Positions 1-11,303 of a stretch of DNA of 64,000 nt are shown here, piece after piece. The notes beneath the pieces were generated by a model. The model was given only the letters and a program-made list of their open reading frames with translations. It was not told the DNA's origin and did no database searches. Each line of letters begins with the position of its first letter. Position 1 is the first letter of the stretch. Position numbers and translations under genes: made by a program. Source of the DNA: Peromyscus leucopus (lineage: Eukaryota > Chordata > Mammalia > Rodentia > Cricetidae). The stretch covers positions 24,822,551-24,886,550 of the forward strand of contig NC_051085.1 of assembly GCF_004664715.2 (NCBI RefSeq). Reading direction: 5' to 3'.

Positions 1-89
1 CATTGTAGGGAGTTTGTACATCAAACGGAAATGGAAGTTCACTCAAATATTGTGCATAAAAATGTTCACTAGGTGGTTAATTTCGCCAT

Positions 90-580
90 TGTGGTGATAC
101 TGTGTTCCCCAAAATATTGTGCACCCTAATAAGCTTATCTGGGGTCAGAGAACAGAACAGCCGCTAGATAGACATAGAGGCCAGAAAATGGTGGCACACA
201 CACCCTTAATCCTAGCCTTCTGGAGGCAGAGATCAATCCAGATCTCTGTGAGTTCAAAGCCACACTGGAAACAGCCAGGCATGGTGGGTGACACATGCCT
301 TTAATCCCAGGAAGTGATGGCAGAAAGCAGAAAGGTATTTAAGGTGTGAGGACCAGGAACTAGAGCTTGGTTAAGCTTTTAGGCTTTTAGCAGCACAGTT
401 CAGCTGAGATCCATTTGAATGAGGACTCAGAGGCTTCCAGTCTGAGGAAATGAGATCAGCTGAGGAGTTGGCAAAGTGAGGAAGCTGTGGCTTGTTCTGC
501 TTCTCTGATCTTCCAGCGTTCACCCCAATACCTGGCTTCAGGTTTGTTTTTATTAAGACCTTCTAACAATTCGTGCAACA
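90..580 (+). mobile_element. Solo LTR, probably class II ERV, with embedded B1-like pieces
   Basis: The element starts TGTGGTGATACTG and ends CGTGCAACA. The flanks are cgccat (84-89) and caccat (581-586), a 6-bp target duplication with one mismatch, which is typical of class II ERVs. Inside, near 190-215 and 275-310, are two stretches resembling the B1 head (GGTGGCACACAC..CTTTAATCC and GCCAGGCATGGTG..CCTTTAATCCCAG). The LTR therefore seems to have captured SINE sequence. No internal retroviral region is attached. Confidence 0.7.
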
Positions 581-654
581 CACCATCATTTGTGGGAGCT
601 TGGGTATTTATTTTGTTACTATTTTTTCTTAACTTTTTGGTCTTTTGCAACAGT

Positions 655-770
655 GTGGCATGTAGTCCAGACTATCAAGAATCCACCCTGAAGCTAAGGC
701 TGGCCTGAAATTCCTGATACTGCTACTTCCACTACCCAACTTCTGGAATCACAGGCAAGCTTGGGATTTT
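655..770 (-). repeat. B1-like SINE remnant
   Basis: Antisense-type B1 words (GGCTGGCCTGAAATTCCTGAT, then TGGAATCACAGGC) occur in the expected order but diverged. An old, truncated copy. Confidence 0.4.
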
Positions 771-1139
771 CAGGATCTTTGAGAGAGATTTTTTTTTTTT
801 CAGGAGGCCTTGGAGTAACTTCAGGAGAGTTCAACAAACCTACCAACAGTCCATTGTAAACATGTAATCCAACCTTGACCTAAGAGTCTTTCCAGATGTC
901 CTATGAATAAACTCAGAAGATTCAGATGGCTCTTATTAGGCATATTCAAAAATACTAGTAAAGTGCCTGACTTGACTGTCAACCCTAGCACCAATTCCAG
1001 AAAAAGAATCTTGGGAGATCAGAGATCAGTCCCCACAGGAGAAGAGGAGGCTGGATATTGTTGACCAAATAGAAAGAAAGCTTGGAAAACTTGACATAGT
1101 TCCTAAGCATCAGATTTTCCCAGCATGAAAAAGAAAAGA

Positions 1140-2060
1140 AATTAGAATCTTCTTAGACCAACAATGCAAATTCATTCAATATGGGTAAAAATATAAGGCA
1201 CAAAATACTAAGACTACTAGAAAATAAGAACACAAACAGGTTCTTGACATTAATCTAATAATTTTTATTTTGATCCCCGAAGTATTGGCAACTCAAGAAG
1301 AAACGTAGACAGATAGAATTACATGGAACTGAAAAGTTTATAACAATGAATTAATGGAAGAAATGAGAGAAGATATTTGTGAACAATACTCAAATACCCA
1401 AAATCCATATGGAACTCAACTTAATAGCACTAGAAACAACTGTACTTATTTTTCAAGAAATAAACAGATTATGTTTGAATATACATTTTCAAAAATGTAT
1501 ATAGTTCGGCACAGGGTCAATGACTAACCCTAGTACTCAGGATGTGAAGGCAAAATGGTCACCAATCAAGTTTCAGGCCAGCATGTACTACACCATGAGA
1601 CTACCTCAAAAGAAAAGAAAGAAAACAACAAAGCCCACAAGCAAAATGAACAAATACAAATAGCCAAAAGGTAGATAAAAAAAAAAGTCAGCTCCACTAA
1701 TTCCCAGGAGAAGGCTAACTAAAACACTACTAAGCTATCACTTCACATTGTTCAAATTGCTATTACCAAAAGACAAAGACAACAGGTATTGATGAGAAAG
1801 TGAAAAAAAGCCCCTGAGGAATGTTTGTGAGAATTAAATTAGTATGGCTGTTTGGAAAATGGCATAAAAGTACACTAAGATATTAAAAATAATCTACCAT
1901 ACTACACATGACTTATACTTCTGGGTTTAAACAAAATCTCTTGTAGATATACAAAAGGAAATGAGTATGTTGAAAGGTGTCTGTTTATTTCACTGAAACA
2001 CTAATTTTAAAATAGCTAAGATATAGAATCAGTCTGAATGTCTAATGCAGGATCAATACC
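1140..2060 (+). mobile_element. Old L1 fragment, ORF2 3' part, with SINE-like insert
   Basis: The text matches the C-terminal coding part of rodent L1 ORF2 in sense orientation: the stretches around 1660-1790 (aaaggtagataaa..cactacta..gctatcacttcac) and 1940-2050 (gatatacaaaaggaaatgag..gaatgtctaatgcagg) are characteristic. No long open frame survives. A B1/ID-like insert occupies roughly 1505-1625, ending in an A-rich tail. The 5' limit is uncertain. Confidence 0.55.
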
Positions 2061-2132
2061 TAAGGAAAAATTACTATAATTTTAATGTATGATCTTAATA
2101 CTGGATTTTGTTATGTAATTTAGGCTGGCCAT

Positions 2133-2467
2133 TGTGGTTGTCTGAAAGAAAATGGCCCCCAAAGGGAATGACACTATTAGGAGGCCTTATTGGAGGAAGT
2201 GTGTCACTGTGTCACTGTGTCACTGTGAGGGGTGGGCTTCGAGGTCTCTTTTTCAAAAGCTTCCCTCAGTGAGACAGTCAATTTCCTGTTGGCTGCAAGA
2301 TGTAGCACCCTGGGCTCCAGCACCACACTGCCATGCTCCCCTTCATCATCATAATGGACTGAACTTCTGAAATTGTAAGCGAGCCACCCTCAATTAAATG
2401 TTTTCTTTATAAGAACTGCTGTGGCCCTGGTGTTTCTTCACAGCAGTAGTAAACCCTGACTAAGACA
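2133..2467 (+). mobile_element. Solo LTR, MaLR/ERVL-type
   Basis: The element starts TGTGGTTGTCTGAAAG, ends CTGACTAAGACA, and is flanked by the perfect 5-bp duplication gccat (2128-2132 and 2468-2472). A 5-bp duplication fits class III (ERVL/MaLR). A related copy lies at 54102-54459, also with a 5-bp duplication. The exact subfamily is not named here. Confidence 0.7.
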
Positions 2468-2479
2468 GCCATGAAAATG

Positions 2480-3058
2480 GCTGCCTCTGATTCTTGTGTG
2501 CTGGGATAACAGGGGTATGCTGCCACATCCAGTTTTAATGGGACCGTTTACAATAGCAGTGTTTTCAATAAATAATGCTGGAACAATTGAATGCCACATT
2601 CAAGAGATCCACAGCCAAACCAGGAGTCCAGTCAAAGAGAGAGAAGGATTATATGAGCAAGGGACATCAAGATCATGATGGGGAAACCTACAGAGACAAC
2701 CAAACCAAACTAGTGGGAACTCATGAAATTTAGACCAACACCTGAGGAGCCTCCACAGAACTGGACTAGGCCCACTGCATAATCAAGACAGTTATGTAAC
2801 TTGATCTGCTTAAGGGGCCCTCCTGGCAGTAGGATCAGGATCCCATCCCTGGTGCATGAGCTGGCTTTTTGGAGCCCACTACCTATGGAGGGACACCTTG
2901 AACAGATTCCCCATGGGAACTGACTCCCCATGGGAGGCATTACCATTTTGTAGGAGGAAATGGGGGATGGGTTGGGAAAAGACTGGAGGAGAGAAGAAGG
3001 GGATCTGTAATTCATATGTAAAATGAATAAAAAATTTCTTAAATAAAAAAAAAAAAAA
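2480..3058 (+). mobile_element. L1 3' end (3'UTR and poly-A)
   Basis: This has the familiar rodent L1 3' terminal text (GGTGCATGAGCTGGCTTTTT, ACTCCCCATGGGAGGC, AAAATGAATAAAAAATTTC) and ends in an A run at 3046-3058. It is 5'-truncated; the upstream boundary is approximate and the first 50 bases may belong to a B1 scrap. Confidence 0.65.
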
Positions 3059-3633
3059 GAAGAAGGAATAGACCCACATGCTTCAGGAAAGTGTTCTGAT
3101 GATAAACTTTGGACCATAGAAGTTGAATGAAGAAACAGTTTCTCCTTAACCTAAAACAGGCTACCATGGAACTAGAAAATACGAAGACAAGGGAAAAGTA
3201 AACTTCGAGATCTCTTTGGAAAAAACAAGAAACAAAACGTTGAAATTGAAGCAAAAATTACAAGAATCTTGCATGATCTAATCAGGACTATCTTGCTCCA
3301 TACAGTAAACACTGGGCATTTTGAGGAAAAACAAAGACTGTGAGCTTGGCACCAATGGAAGCAGGTGTACCCAGGGCTAGGCTGAAGAGTAAACTAAGTT
3401 AAGGAAGGGCTAATGTGTTACACTGGTGGTTAGATTAAGGAAGCCCAAGTGCACATAAGGGTTGAGAAGTGACCTAAAGGGATAAAAGGAGCAGGAAGAA
3501 TGAAATTAGGTGCTGATAGAGACTTGGAAGTCATTGCTTAAATTGAGTAGCATAGAGCAGTCAGGTTGAGATGAAATAGAAACCAAAGGTTTTGAAGATA
3601 AGGAGCTTATAAAATGCTGATAAGACATGTGGC
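3059..3633. other. Unassigned, no gene seen
   Basis: AT-rich sequence without a convincing open frame, SINE head or LTR boundary. Confidence 0.5.
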
Positions 3634-3731
3634 AAAATGAAAAGAAATTTCTGACATTAGCCGATAACAAAATGAAAAGAAATTTCTGACACTAGCTGAT
3701 AACAAAATGAAAAGAAATTTCTGACATTAGC
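3634..3731. repeat. 35-bp tandem repeat, 2.8 units
   Basis: The unit beginning aaaatgaaaagaaatttctg is 35 bp and occurs three times in a row (3634, 3669, 3704). The third unit is cut after about 28 bp. Units differ at one or two bases. Confidence 0.9.
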
Positions 3732-4621
3732 ATTGAAGATCAAGCAGGAATAGCACTTTGGTCTGTATAGTAAGGTGTTATTGTGGGTAACCCTGACATA
3801 TAGAAAACCTCTGAGTCTACCTACATTTACAATTTCCAGCTTGTTTATGGCTTTCAGACTGTCATGGGTCTGGGGTCGCTTAGAGATTCACCAGCATGAC
3901 AATGAATAAATTTTAATAAATAAGAGGCTTTTTAAAACATTGGCCAGGACTGTAGATACTGACTAGGTGCATACTAAGACTCATGCTCAGATTATAGCTC
4001 AGAATTACATTAGTATTGAGCTTATAAAGGCAAACAATTTACAAGGCTACATACTTTCTGCCTTCATTCAGTTAGTTCAGTTTCAACATTTTAAATTGTT
4101 TCTTATTTCTTCCAAAGAGATCTTAAAGTTTACTTTCCCTCATTTTCTGTCTCCCAGTTCCATGAAGAGAAAAAGGGCAAAACTCTAAAGGCTATATACT
4201 CCCTGCCTACATGTAATCAAGCACACACACACTCAGGGCAACCAAGCTTGTTTATAGAAGCATAAACACACATGCATGTTATTTTACATGAACAGCAGTC
4301 CTCAGCATTCCAGGAAGTTATCTGTCCTTGGGCAAGTAGCCCTTGCAGATTAGAGGCATTTTTTGTTCCATCTATCATATTGTTGATCTCTTAAGCACAG
4401 TAATTTACACTTAAGACTTAAGACATGTTAACCATCACACAGACCAGGAAGAAAATGATGTGAGGAAAGAAGCCAAATCCTAAACTATCGGTAGGAACCA
4501 ACTTATGACAAAGTAATACAATTACACACTGAAAATTTTACACTACCATCAACACGAAATCTGTGCATTCTTTCTAGAGAAAAGAATATATCATAAGATT
4601 TAAGTAAAGTGCATTTTTCTC

Positions 4622-4623
<2 letters not shown>
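3732..4623. other. Unassigned, no gene seen
   Basis: No coding signal. The stretch from about 3862 (tgtcatgggtctggggtc..caccagcatgacaatgaataaa) has a retroviral LTR flavour, but no boundaries or target duplication could be found. Confidence 0.4.

Positions 4624-4671
<48 letters not shown>
4624..4671. repeat. (TG)n microsatellite
   Basis: About 24 uninterrupted TG units. Potential Z-DNA former. Confidence 0.95.
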
Positions 4672-4675
<4 letters not shown>

Positions 4676-5589
4676 CAACTGAGCTAGCTGTTTTTAATTT
4701 TCCCTTTGCAGGCTCCTATGTGAAGGTCCAAAGTACAAAGAAGGGAAGGGGGCAGTACTGTTCCTCCCTCAACAGCAATACTCTTTTCTTCTTTTAAGGC
4801 CCTGCTCCTCGGCTTTTCCATATTTAGTAACACCATGGAATCATCCTGAGATGCATTAATAATGCTGGCAGGTTTATATAGCAGTGCCTGAAGGTACACA
4901 ATAAAAGGGATAGAGTGAGCAAGCGTTTTAGTCAGGCCAGGGGAGACTTTTCAAACTTTTATCTGAAATTACTTAGACAGTATTTTTTTAATGTACTCCT
5001 GACTATAGCAAATGTTAATTTCCATTTCATGAAACCTGTGACTTGATCTGCTTCTGGAGAAGGTAGCTGGCATGGCTTGAGTTCACTTTGGCATCTTTGG
5101 CTGGCTTGCAAGCAAATACGGAGGGGAGACATTTGGCTTTATTTTAATGATGCACATGCCTTTCATGTAGTCTTGACTGTGCAGCAAGTCTTGGAGCTGC
5201 TATACAAACAGTATATGTGCAGAGTTCAAGGAAATTCAGAGGAGCTGGAAGTCCCAAGCCTGGAGATAGAGCAACAGTACCCAGCACTCAGGTATTGGGA
5301 ACCCAGGAAGTAAGGCTCTGATCCTCAAGCCTCCAACACATAGTGTGTATTTTAAACACAAATAGTCTACAACTTGTGTGTTTCTTAATTGGAAATAGAA
5401 ATAAATTATTATCCGGTGATTCACAGAATCATGAATATCTTTAAATCCCTATGATGAGAAAACAAATTCTGTACTAATATTAATATTTGACACTAAATCT
5501 GTTAGACACCAGAAGCTGAACTCTTCATACCTACTCCAAATGTCTTCTCCTGGCATGTGGTTTATTTTCAACTGCTTAAATAGGTTAAA
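4672..5589. other. Unassigned, no gene seen
   Basis: Unique-looking sequence. Short open frames here lack any recognisable motif. Confidence 0.5.
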
Positions 5590-5795
5590 CCCTTTGGGTA
5601 TGAGTCCTCTGCCTCCATGTATCTATGCACAAGAGTACATAGTGTCTGCGGAAGTCAGGAGAGGGTGTCAGATCTCCTGGAACAGAAATGACATGTAGTC
5701 GTGAGCTGCAACGTGAGGGCTAGAAACCAAAACTTGTCCTTGGCAAGAGTGGCAGGTGTTCTTAACTACTGACCCATCTTGTAAGCCCCTGAAAT
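5590..5795 (-). repeat. B3/B2-type SINE, antisense
   Basis: Words typical of the complement of B3/B2 occur in order: GGAAGTCAGGAGAGGGTGTCAG, then ACTACTGACCCATCTTGTAAGCCCC, the inverted tRNA-like head. Diverged old copy. Confidence 0.55.
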
Positions 5796-5879
5796 AGGCT
5801 AAAACCTTACGCATTCTTGTGCAGCTCATGTTTAGACAGTCATGTTGGTGAGACTTTATGGGTGTAGCTTCTGACATTT

Positions 5880-6520
5880 CAGGGAGACATAATCTCACAG
5901 CAAACTCCCTGATCCTCTGGCTCTTACACTCTTTCTTCTCCCTTTTCTGCAGTGATCCCTGTGCCTTAGCTGCAGGAAATGTATTATACATGTATCCATT
6001 GAGACTGCGCTCCACAACTCTTGTACTTTGATTGGTTGTGATTTGCTGTAATGGTCCCTGTCTATTGGAAAGAGACATTTCCTTGATGAGGGGTGAGGAT
6101 TACATTTATCTGTGGGTATAAGGACAAATGCTTAGAATATAGTTATGATTATGTTGGTTTAGTAAAGTGGTGACTGTAGATTCTCCTCCAAAATCCATGA
6201 CTTCATTAATCCACAAGGTTTCCTGTACCAGGCACAGGTTCCCCTTGTTGAGCAGGTCTTAAATCTCAGTAGAGAGCTGTTGGTTACCACCAAGGTATGT
6301 GCACACTACTGCACCGTTAAGGTTTTTGTACCATGCTGGCCATTGTTATAGTTCATAGGCAGAATATCTGGGTAGGACTATTAGTTGCTTCCATCCTTTG
6401 TAAGCTTATGTGATGCCTTCTGGCACCATTAAAGCTGGTCCTCAGGGAGGAGGCATTCAGGTCTGTTCCAACTAGAGGGCCCCTGAGCCCTGTGTCTAAA
6501 GTGCATAGAGTCTTCAACAA
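5880..6520 (-). mobile_element. L1 3'UTR segment, antisense (inverted 5' half)
   Basis: The complement of rodent L1 3'UTR: GATTACATTTATCTGTGGGTATA, GTTGGTTACCACCAAGGTATG and CTGGTCCTCAGGGAGGAGGC are recognisable. The sense-oriented L1 terminus follows immediately at 6530. An antisense 5' part joined to a sense 3' part is the classic L1 5'-inversion structure. Confidence 0.6.
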
Positions 6521-6529
6521 TAAACATGC

Positions 6530-6870
6530 CTAAGTGGATGGGAGAAAGCCTGTGAGACCTCAACTACACAAAGAACTAGGGCAACTAAGAAATACTGAGA
6601 GTGGAAAATACAGTCTCCCCCAAAGAAGAGCACAACCATTGGACAGCCCTGAAAACATACACACAAGTAACCATTATACAGACTGAGCAAGTTATATTTA
6701 GGAATATATATGAATATATGTACATGCATTTAACAACCATTAATAAGAAAAGAAGCCACGAATTTGAAAGAGTACAAGGAGTAATTTATGGGAGGGTCTG
6801 GAGGGAGGGAAGGAAAGGAAGAAAGGATATAATTATATTAATCTCAAAAATAAGAAAAAAAACAAACAAA
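6530..6870 (+). mobile_element. L1 3' terminus with A-rich tail
   Basis: Sense L1 3' end with CAGCCCTGAAAACATAC, ACTGAGCAAGTTATATTTAGG, CACGAATTTGAAAGAG and GGGAGGGTCTGGAGGGAGG, ending in an A-rich tail near 6841-6870. It pairs with the antisense piece at 5880-6520 as one inverted insertion of roughly 1 kb. Confidence 0.7.
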
Positions 6871-7529
6871 AAGCTTATGCATTCTTTATTGCTCAAAGTA
6901 ACAAAGCAGCATCTCATCATTTTCTGAATTTTGCAATTTATTATATTTATGAGTTCAATCTAAAATGATGACTTTCGAGTATGCTATGACATATGGATAC
7001 TTTTTATACATATAAATAATTAGCACCTGTTATTGAAATGATCATCTTTTTTATACTGTTTGCCTAGGTCACTAATTATATATGAAGTTGCATTTATGTA
7101 ATTATTTATAGGCTTGCTACTGGGTTGCTGTGGTTTTTATTTGCTCTAATACAATACAATATTTCAGCTATGACTGGTTTGCAATAAGCATTGCTACATA
7201 ATTAGGCAACCTCTCCTATCTTATTCAAATTCTTCTTGGCTTTTCTTGACTACCTAAGCATTTACAAACCAGTTTTTCAGGTTCATAATGAGCTTAACTA
7301 GGATTCTGAAAAAATTCAAATTGTAAATACATGTACGTGTGTGAAGGTATTTTAATAGGCATCGTTATATATGACTGTCATCTCATGTATTTGATGATTC
7401 CTTTAATATATTTTAACATTTTTATTTTCTGAACTAGCACCATGCATTCGTTTTATTAGGTTTAATTCTTGATGTTTTGTAATTTCCAGATGCTCTTATG
7501 GCTGACATCTTTAAAACTACAGCCCTTGG
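6871..7529. other. Unassigned AT-rich sequence
   Basis: No coding signal or recognisable repeat. Confidence 0.5.
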
Positions 7530-7662
7530 TTTTGTTTTCTTGACATAAGGTCGCATACAGCCTTAGCTGGCCTCAAACTCACAAGACAGCCAATCTGGTT
7601 TTGAACCCCTGAACACCTCTACCTTCCAAGTTCTGAGATTACAGGCATATGCTCGGCTGAAA
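7530..7662 (-). repeat. Old B1-like SINE, antisense
   Basis: TTGACATAAGGTCGCATAC..GGCCTCAAACTCAC..GAGATTACAGGCATATGCTC follows B1 order in complement but is heavily diverged. Confidence 0.5.
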
Positions 7663-7785
7663 CTACTGTGATTTGAATGTGAGATGCCCCTTCCAGATTG
7701 GTTTGCTCTTCAGCTGCTGACACTATTTGAGGATAATTTTGGAACTTGTAGAGATAGGACATAGGAGGAAGAAAGTCACAGGTCT

Positions 7786-7890
7786 TTGAGGGAATCTTGC
7801 CCCTGGTTTGTTCTCTCTTCCTCCTTCTTTCCTCTCTCTGTCCCTCCCCCTCATCTTTCCCTCTCTCCTTCCCTCATCTCCTTCCTACTT
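7786..7890. repeat. CT-rich low-complexity tract
   Basis: Strongly pyrimidine-biased (ctctcttcctccttctttcc..). The open frame across it is composition only. Confidence 0.7.
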
Positions 7891-8062
7891 TTCATAAACT
7901 GGAGTTCTTCCGACACATGCTATTCAACCAAAACACATGTTACACACACATGCATTGTTAGGCTTTAGCAGTGGCAGGTTGGGGCCAAGGTATGCCTCGA
8001 AGAGATCACACCACACAGCAGATCTCTCATAAGAGGATTATTGGGGAGGAGGAGTGAGGACA

Positions 8063-8089
8063 TGAGAGATAGAGATATAGATAGATAGT

Positions 8090-8145
<56 letters not shown>

Positions 8146-8160
8146 GAAAGAGAGAGAGAG
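8063..8160. repeat. (GATA)n then (GA)n microsatellite
   Basis: GATA units run from about 8063 to 8143 with one interruption (gttaga), then a short GA run. Confidence 0.95.
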
Positions 8161-8208
8161 TCAGACAGATAGACCAGAAGATAGAAAAAAAAAAAAAAAC
8201 CAAGAGAG

Positions 8209-8375
8209 CGCGCCGGTGGTGGCACACACCTTTAATCCCAGCACTCAGGAGGCAGAAGCAGGAGGATCTCTGTGAGTTCGAGGCCAGCCTGGGCTACCAA
8301 ATGAGTTCCAGGAAAGGCGCAAAGGTACACAGAGAAACCCTGTCTCAAAAAACCAAAAAGAAAAAAACAAGAAAG
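8209..8375 (+). repeat. B1 SINE
   Basis: Sense B1 with head CGCCGGTGGTGGCACACACC, body TGAGTTCGAGGCCAGCCTGG, the tail motif GGCGCAAAGGTACACAGAG and an A-rich end. It is flanked by the 8-bp duplication caagagag (8201-8208, 8376-8383), showing L1-driven insertion. Confidence 0.85.
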
Positions 8376-8489
8376 CAAGAGAGTGATCAGTGATAGCAGG
8401 GACCTTTTAAAGGGTTGGTAACTTTTGTTTACATAGCTGCTGAGTCTCTGAGGGCACACTGCAGGAACACCTGGTTTCTTACACATGTA

Positions 8490-8508
8490 CCACACACACA
8501 CACACACA

Positions 8509-8543
<35 letters not shown>

Positions 8544-8876
8544 CACACACATACACACACATCACACACATACATACACCACACACACACACACATACAC
8601 AAATACGCACACATACCACACACACATATATACGCACACATACCTCACACACATATATACACACACATATCACACATGTACTACACCACACATACACACA
8701 AACACATACACCACACACACACACACACAGATACGCACACATACCACACACACACATATATACACACACACATATCACACACGTACTACACACACACATA
8801 TACATTCACATACACATACCATGCCCACACACATATATACACACACAACATACACATACATACCACACCTCCCTTA
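8490..8876. repeat. Compound (CA)n/(CATA)n microsatellite cluster
   Basis: Nearly 390 bp of CA, CACATA and ATATACACAC arrays. All frames through it stay open (His-Thr or Cys-Val repeats) only because stops are absent from CA repeats. This is not a gene. Confidence 0.95.
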
Positions 8877-9189
8877 CAGACACACTGTAGGCCTATGCAT
8901 GTTTTCTTATTTTATCCTCATTTCTTTATCTATGTAGTCTTCATATTTGTTGCCTGGATTGATCTATAAATAATCATAAATATGTAAATCATGAAAGTCT
9001 TGGTGACCCAGTTATTGAATCCATGATATTTTGTAGTGTAGATATGATGTAATTTATCTCTACCTTTACTGGAGAGCTAATTCTAACTCTTATAAAGAAA
9101 GCTGTGAAGAAAAATCCCTTATGGGATCTTCCTTATTGTTTACCTGAGCACATCTTTATTGTTTACCTGAGCACAGGCAGCACATCTAA
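8877..9189. other. Unassigned, no gene seen
   Basis: A tandem partial repeat (CATCTTTATTGTTTACCTGAGCACA twice near 9127-9175) is the only notable point. Confidence 0.4.
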
Positions 9190-9960
9190 AAGTGGTGTCT
9201 TTAATCAGGCTTTCTAAATTTGAAAGAAAATACCTAGGTCTGAGAAATTCAGCAGTTTTTGTGGCCCCCTGGGTGGGTGGCTTGTCGGGGATCCAAAACC
9301 AGTCACCTTCTCAGACTTGCTGGTCTGCCATCTGGGAACATCCATAGCCCTGTTTGTCCCCTGTGACCAGTTTTCACTCTGGCCAGTCAATCTCACCCGG
9401 CCTGTATTCAAGGTAGGCCATTAAGCAGGGGCCCAGTGGAGCTACTGAGACTTGAAGAGGCTCCCCTGGTTCTGGGACCACTTCCTGGGCAGTAAAGTCA
9501 GCCACTCTGTTGGCTCTGGCTTCTGAGGAATCCCCCCTCTTGCTGCATTTTGTGTTGGACAGTTGGCACCCTCTTGAGTAACCAGATAGCTTTCAGTAAG
9601 GCTAAGATTTCCTCTCTATTTTTTTTTAAATCTCTTTTCCTGCTTGAGTTAGCAATACTCTGTCCCTATATAGAGCCCCCTTGGACATGGGCCATGGTGA
9701 AAGCATATTGACTATCAGTGTATATGGTTATAGTCTTGTCTTTTCCCTCAACAGAATGCCCAAATCAAAGCTTAAAAACTTAGCTCCTTCAGCTGAGGTT
9801 ACCCTACTTAAAGATTATTGTTAGATAATCCTATCTTGGGTCACCACCACTGTCCCTGACTACCTGAAAGTCCACCCTAGAGAGAGCCTCATGGCACTTT
9901 CATATTTATAGTAAACTTTTGCTTTCAAACTATGGAGCAGTCCATGGTTTGTTTCACTGT
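9190..9960 (-). pseudogene. Degenerate gammaretrovirus-like pol (RNase H region)
   Basis: On the minus strand, short in-frame stretches read like the RNase H part of a class I (gammaretrovirus-like) pol. YTDSQYAF, carrying a catalytic-type Asp, is near 9690-9730, followed about 30 codons on by EILALLKAIWLL near 9575-9620. The frame is then lost to stops and indels; downstream text (9240-9420) continues in pol-like order. No LTR is attached. This is an old fragment unrelated to the class II proviruses in the window. Confidence 0.55.
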
Positions 9961-9974
9961 GCCCTCCCTTACAG

Positions 9975-10540
9975 TGTCCTAGTTACTTTTCCTGTGCCTG
10001 TAATAAAATTCTTTGGCAAAAGCAATTTGAAGAACAAAAGGGTTACCAACTGTGGTGGTGCACGCCTTTAATCCCAGTACTCTGGAGGCAAAACCAGGCA
10101 GATCCCTCAGTTCAAGACCAGCCCGGTCTACAGAGTGAGTTCCAGGATAGCTAGGGCAACCTGGAGAAACTCTGTTTTGAAAAACAAAATAACAACAACA
10201 AAATAATAAAACAAAACAAAACAAAAAACAACGAAATAATAAAATAAAAGGTTTTATTTGGGCTCAAGTTCATTTTTCTCCTAAGGAAGTCCTGGCGACA
10301 GGAATTTAGGTCAAGTTGCACCTGTCATCAGGAAGTGGAGAACAATAAACGTTTGCTGCGCAGCTCACTCTCCTTTCTATGCATAGCCTACAATCCCAAC
10401 CCAGTGCATGTTCATTGCAACCTGCGGTGCGTGGCTGTTCCACTTCCATTAATGGCCATAACCTCAAAGAGATGCCTAGAGGCACCTCCCACAGACAGTT
10501 CTACATCCCATCAATTAGACAGTTGAGAGTAACCATCACA
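9975..10540 (+). mobile_element. LTR-like rodent repeat, split by a B1
   Basis: Begins TGTCCTAGTTACTTTTCC and ends GTAACCATCACA, resembling a common rodent MaLR-type repeat that includes AAGCAATTTGAAGAA..GGTTTTATTTGGGCTCA and a CATCAGGAAGTGGAG block. A B1 at 10042-10245 interrupts it. I found no convincing outer target duplication. Confidence 0.45.
10042..10245 (+). repeat. B1 SINE
   Basis: Sense B1 (GGTGGTGCACGCCTTTAATC, TCAAGACCAGCCCGGTCTAC, GAGTGAGTTCCAGGATAGC) with a long A-rich (AAAACAA)n tail. It is flanked by aaaagg at 10036-10041 and 10246-10251. Confidence 0.75.
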
Positions 10541-10882
10541 ACTGATAAACTTCCTAAGTTCCAGGCTTTGTGCTGCATGGCAAATGTTGCCTTTTTTTTT
10601 TCTTCTTCATGAAGCCTATAATGTAGGGAGAGATCCAAGAGTAAAACAAATATTCTGATAGATCAGTACACAATCAGTGGTTCTGCTAGCCACCAGGAGC
10701 GTACCATCCCCGCTATGTAACCACCTAGGAATGTAACACTTTTAAGATAACCTCAAGTTTAAGAACATGCATTCCTTTCCAGAGCAGTTCTTTGAGAATA
10801 AACTCTGACTATACTACATAAAACCAGGGGATTTTTTTTGAAGATTATAGGCAGACTATAGAAGTAACACATACACACACAC
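10541..10882. other. Unassigned flank of provirus 1
   Basis: No coding signal. A short (CA)n at 10870-10883 adjoins and partly overwrites the outer end of the LTR. Confidence 0.5.
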
Positions 10883-11287
10883 ACCGTCTTATTAAATAAG
10901 AAACACAGAAACAATGTAAAAGAGAAAGCCGAGAGGTCAGAGCTCAGAGCTAAAATCTCACCCTTCCGCCTGCAGTGTCCCAGCTTCCCGAAAGAGAGCT
11001 ACTTCCCGTCTGTAAGTCGATTTTCCAGTCATTCTGCCTTCTCATTGGTTGTAAACCCAAACACATGACTGCCTCATCACTGTCTGAATGTACAGCCCCC
11101 TAGGTCTTAAAGGCATATGTCTCCAATGCTGGCTGTATCCCTGAACACATAGAGATCTATGGGATTAAAGGCATGTGCCACCACCGCCACACTCTGTCTA
11201 TGGCTCTAATAGCTCTGACCCCCGGACAACTTTATTTATTAACATACAATCAAAATCACATTTCAGTACAATTAGATTACCACCACA
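10883..11287 (-). repeat. Provirus 1 3' LTR
   Basis: In its own sense it starts TGTGGTGGTAATC and matches the 5' LTR at 18995-19413 to about 98%. Its far end (ACATCTACA expected) is replaced by the neighbouring CA repeat, so about 14 bases are lost. Confidence 0.9.
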
Positions 11288-11303
11288 TTTCCCCTTTTCT
11301 ATT
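11288..11303 (-). other. Polypurine tract of provirus 1
   Basis: On the minus strand AGAAAAGGGGAAA lies directly upstream of the 3' LTR start. This is the standard plus-strand primer site of reverse transcription. Confidence 0.8.

Noticed and set aside
5077..5313. 78-codon plus-strand frame in unique DNA
   Set aside because: No motif, no splice or promoter context, and length within chance expectation for this window.
8415..8969. A long open frame (over 180 codons) across 8.4-9.0 kb on the plus strand and several on the minus strand
   Set aside because: Entirely due to CA/CATA microsatellite composition (His-Thr and Cys-Val repeats), with no start context or homology.
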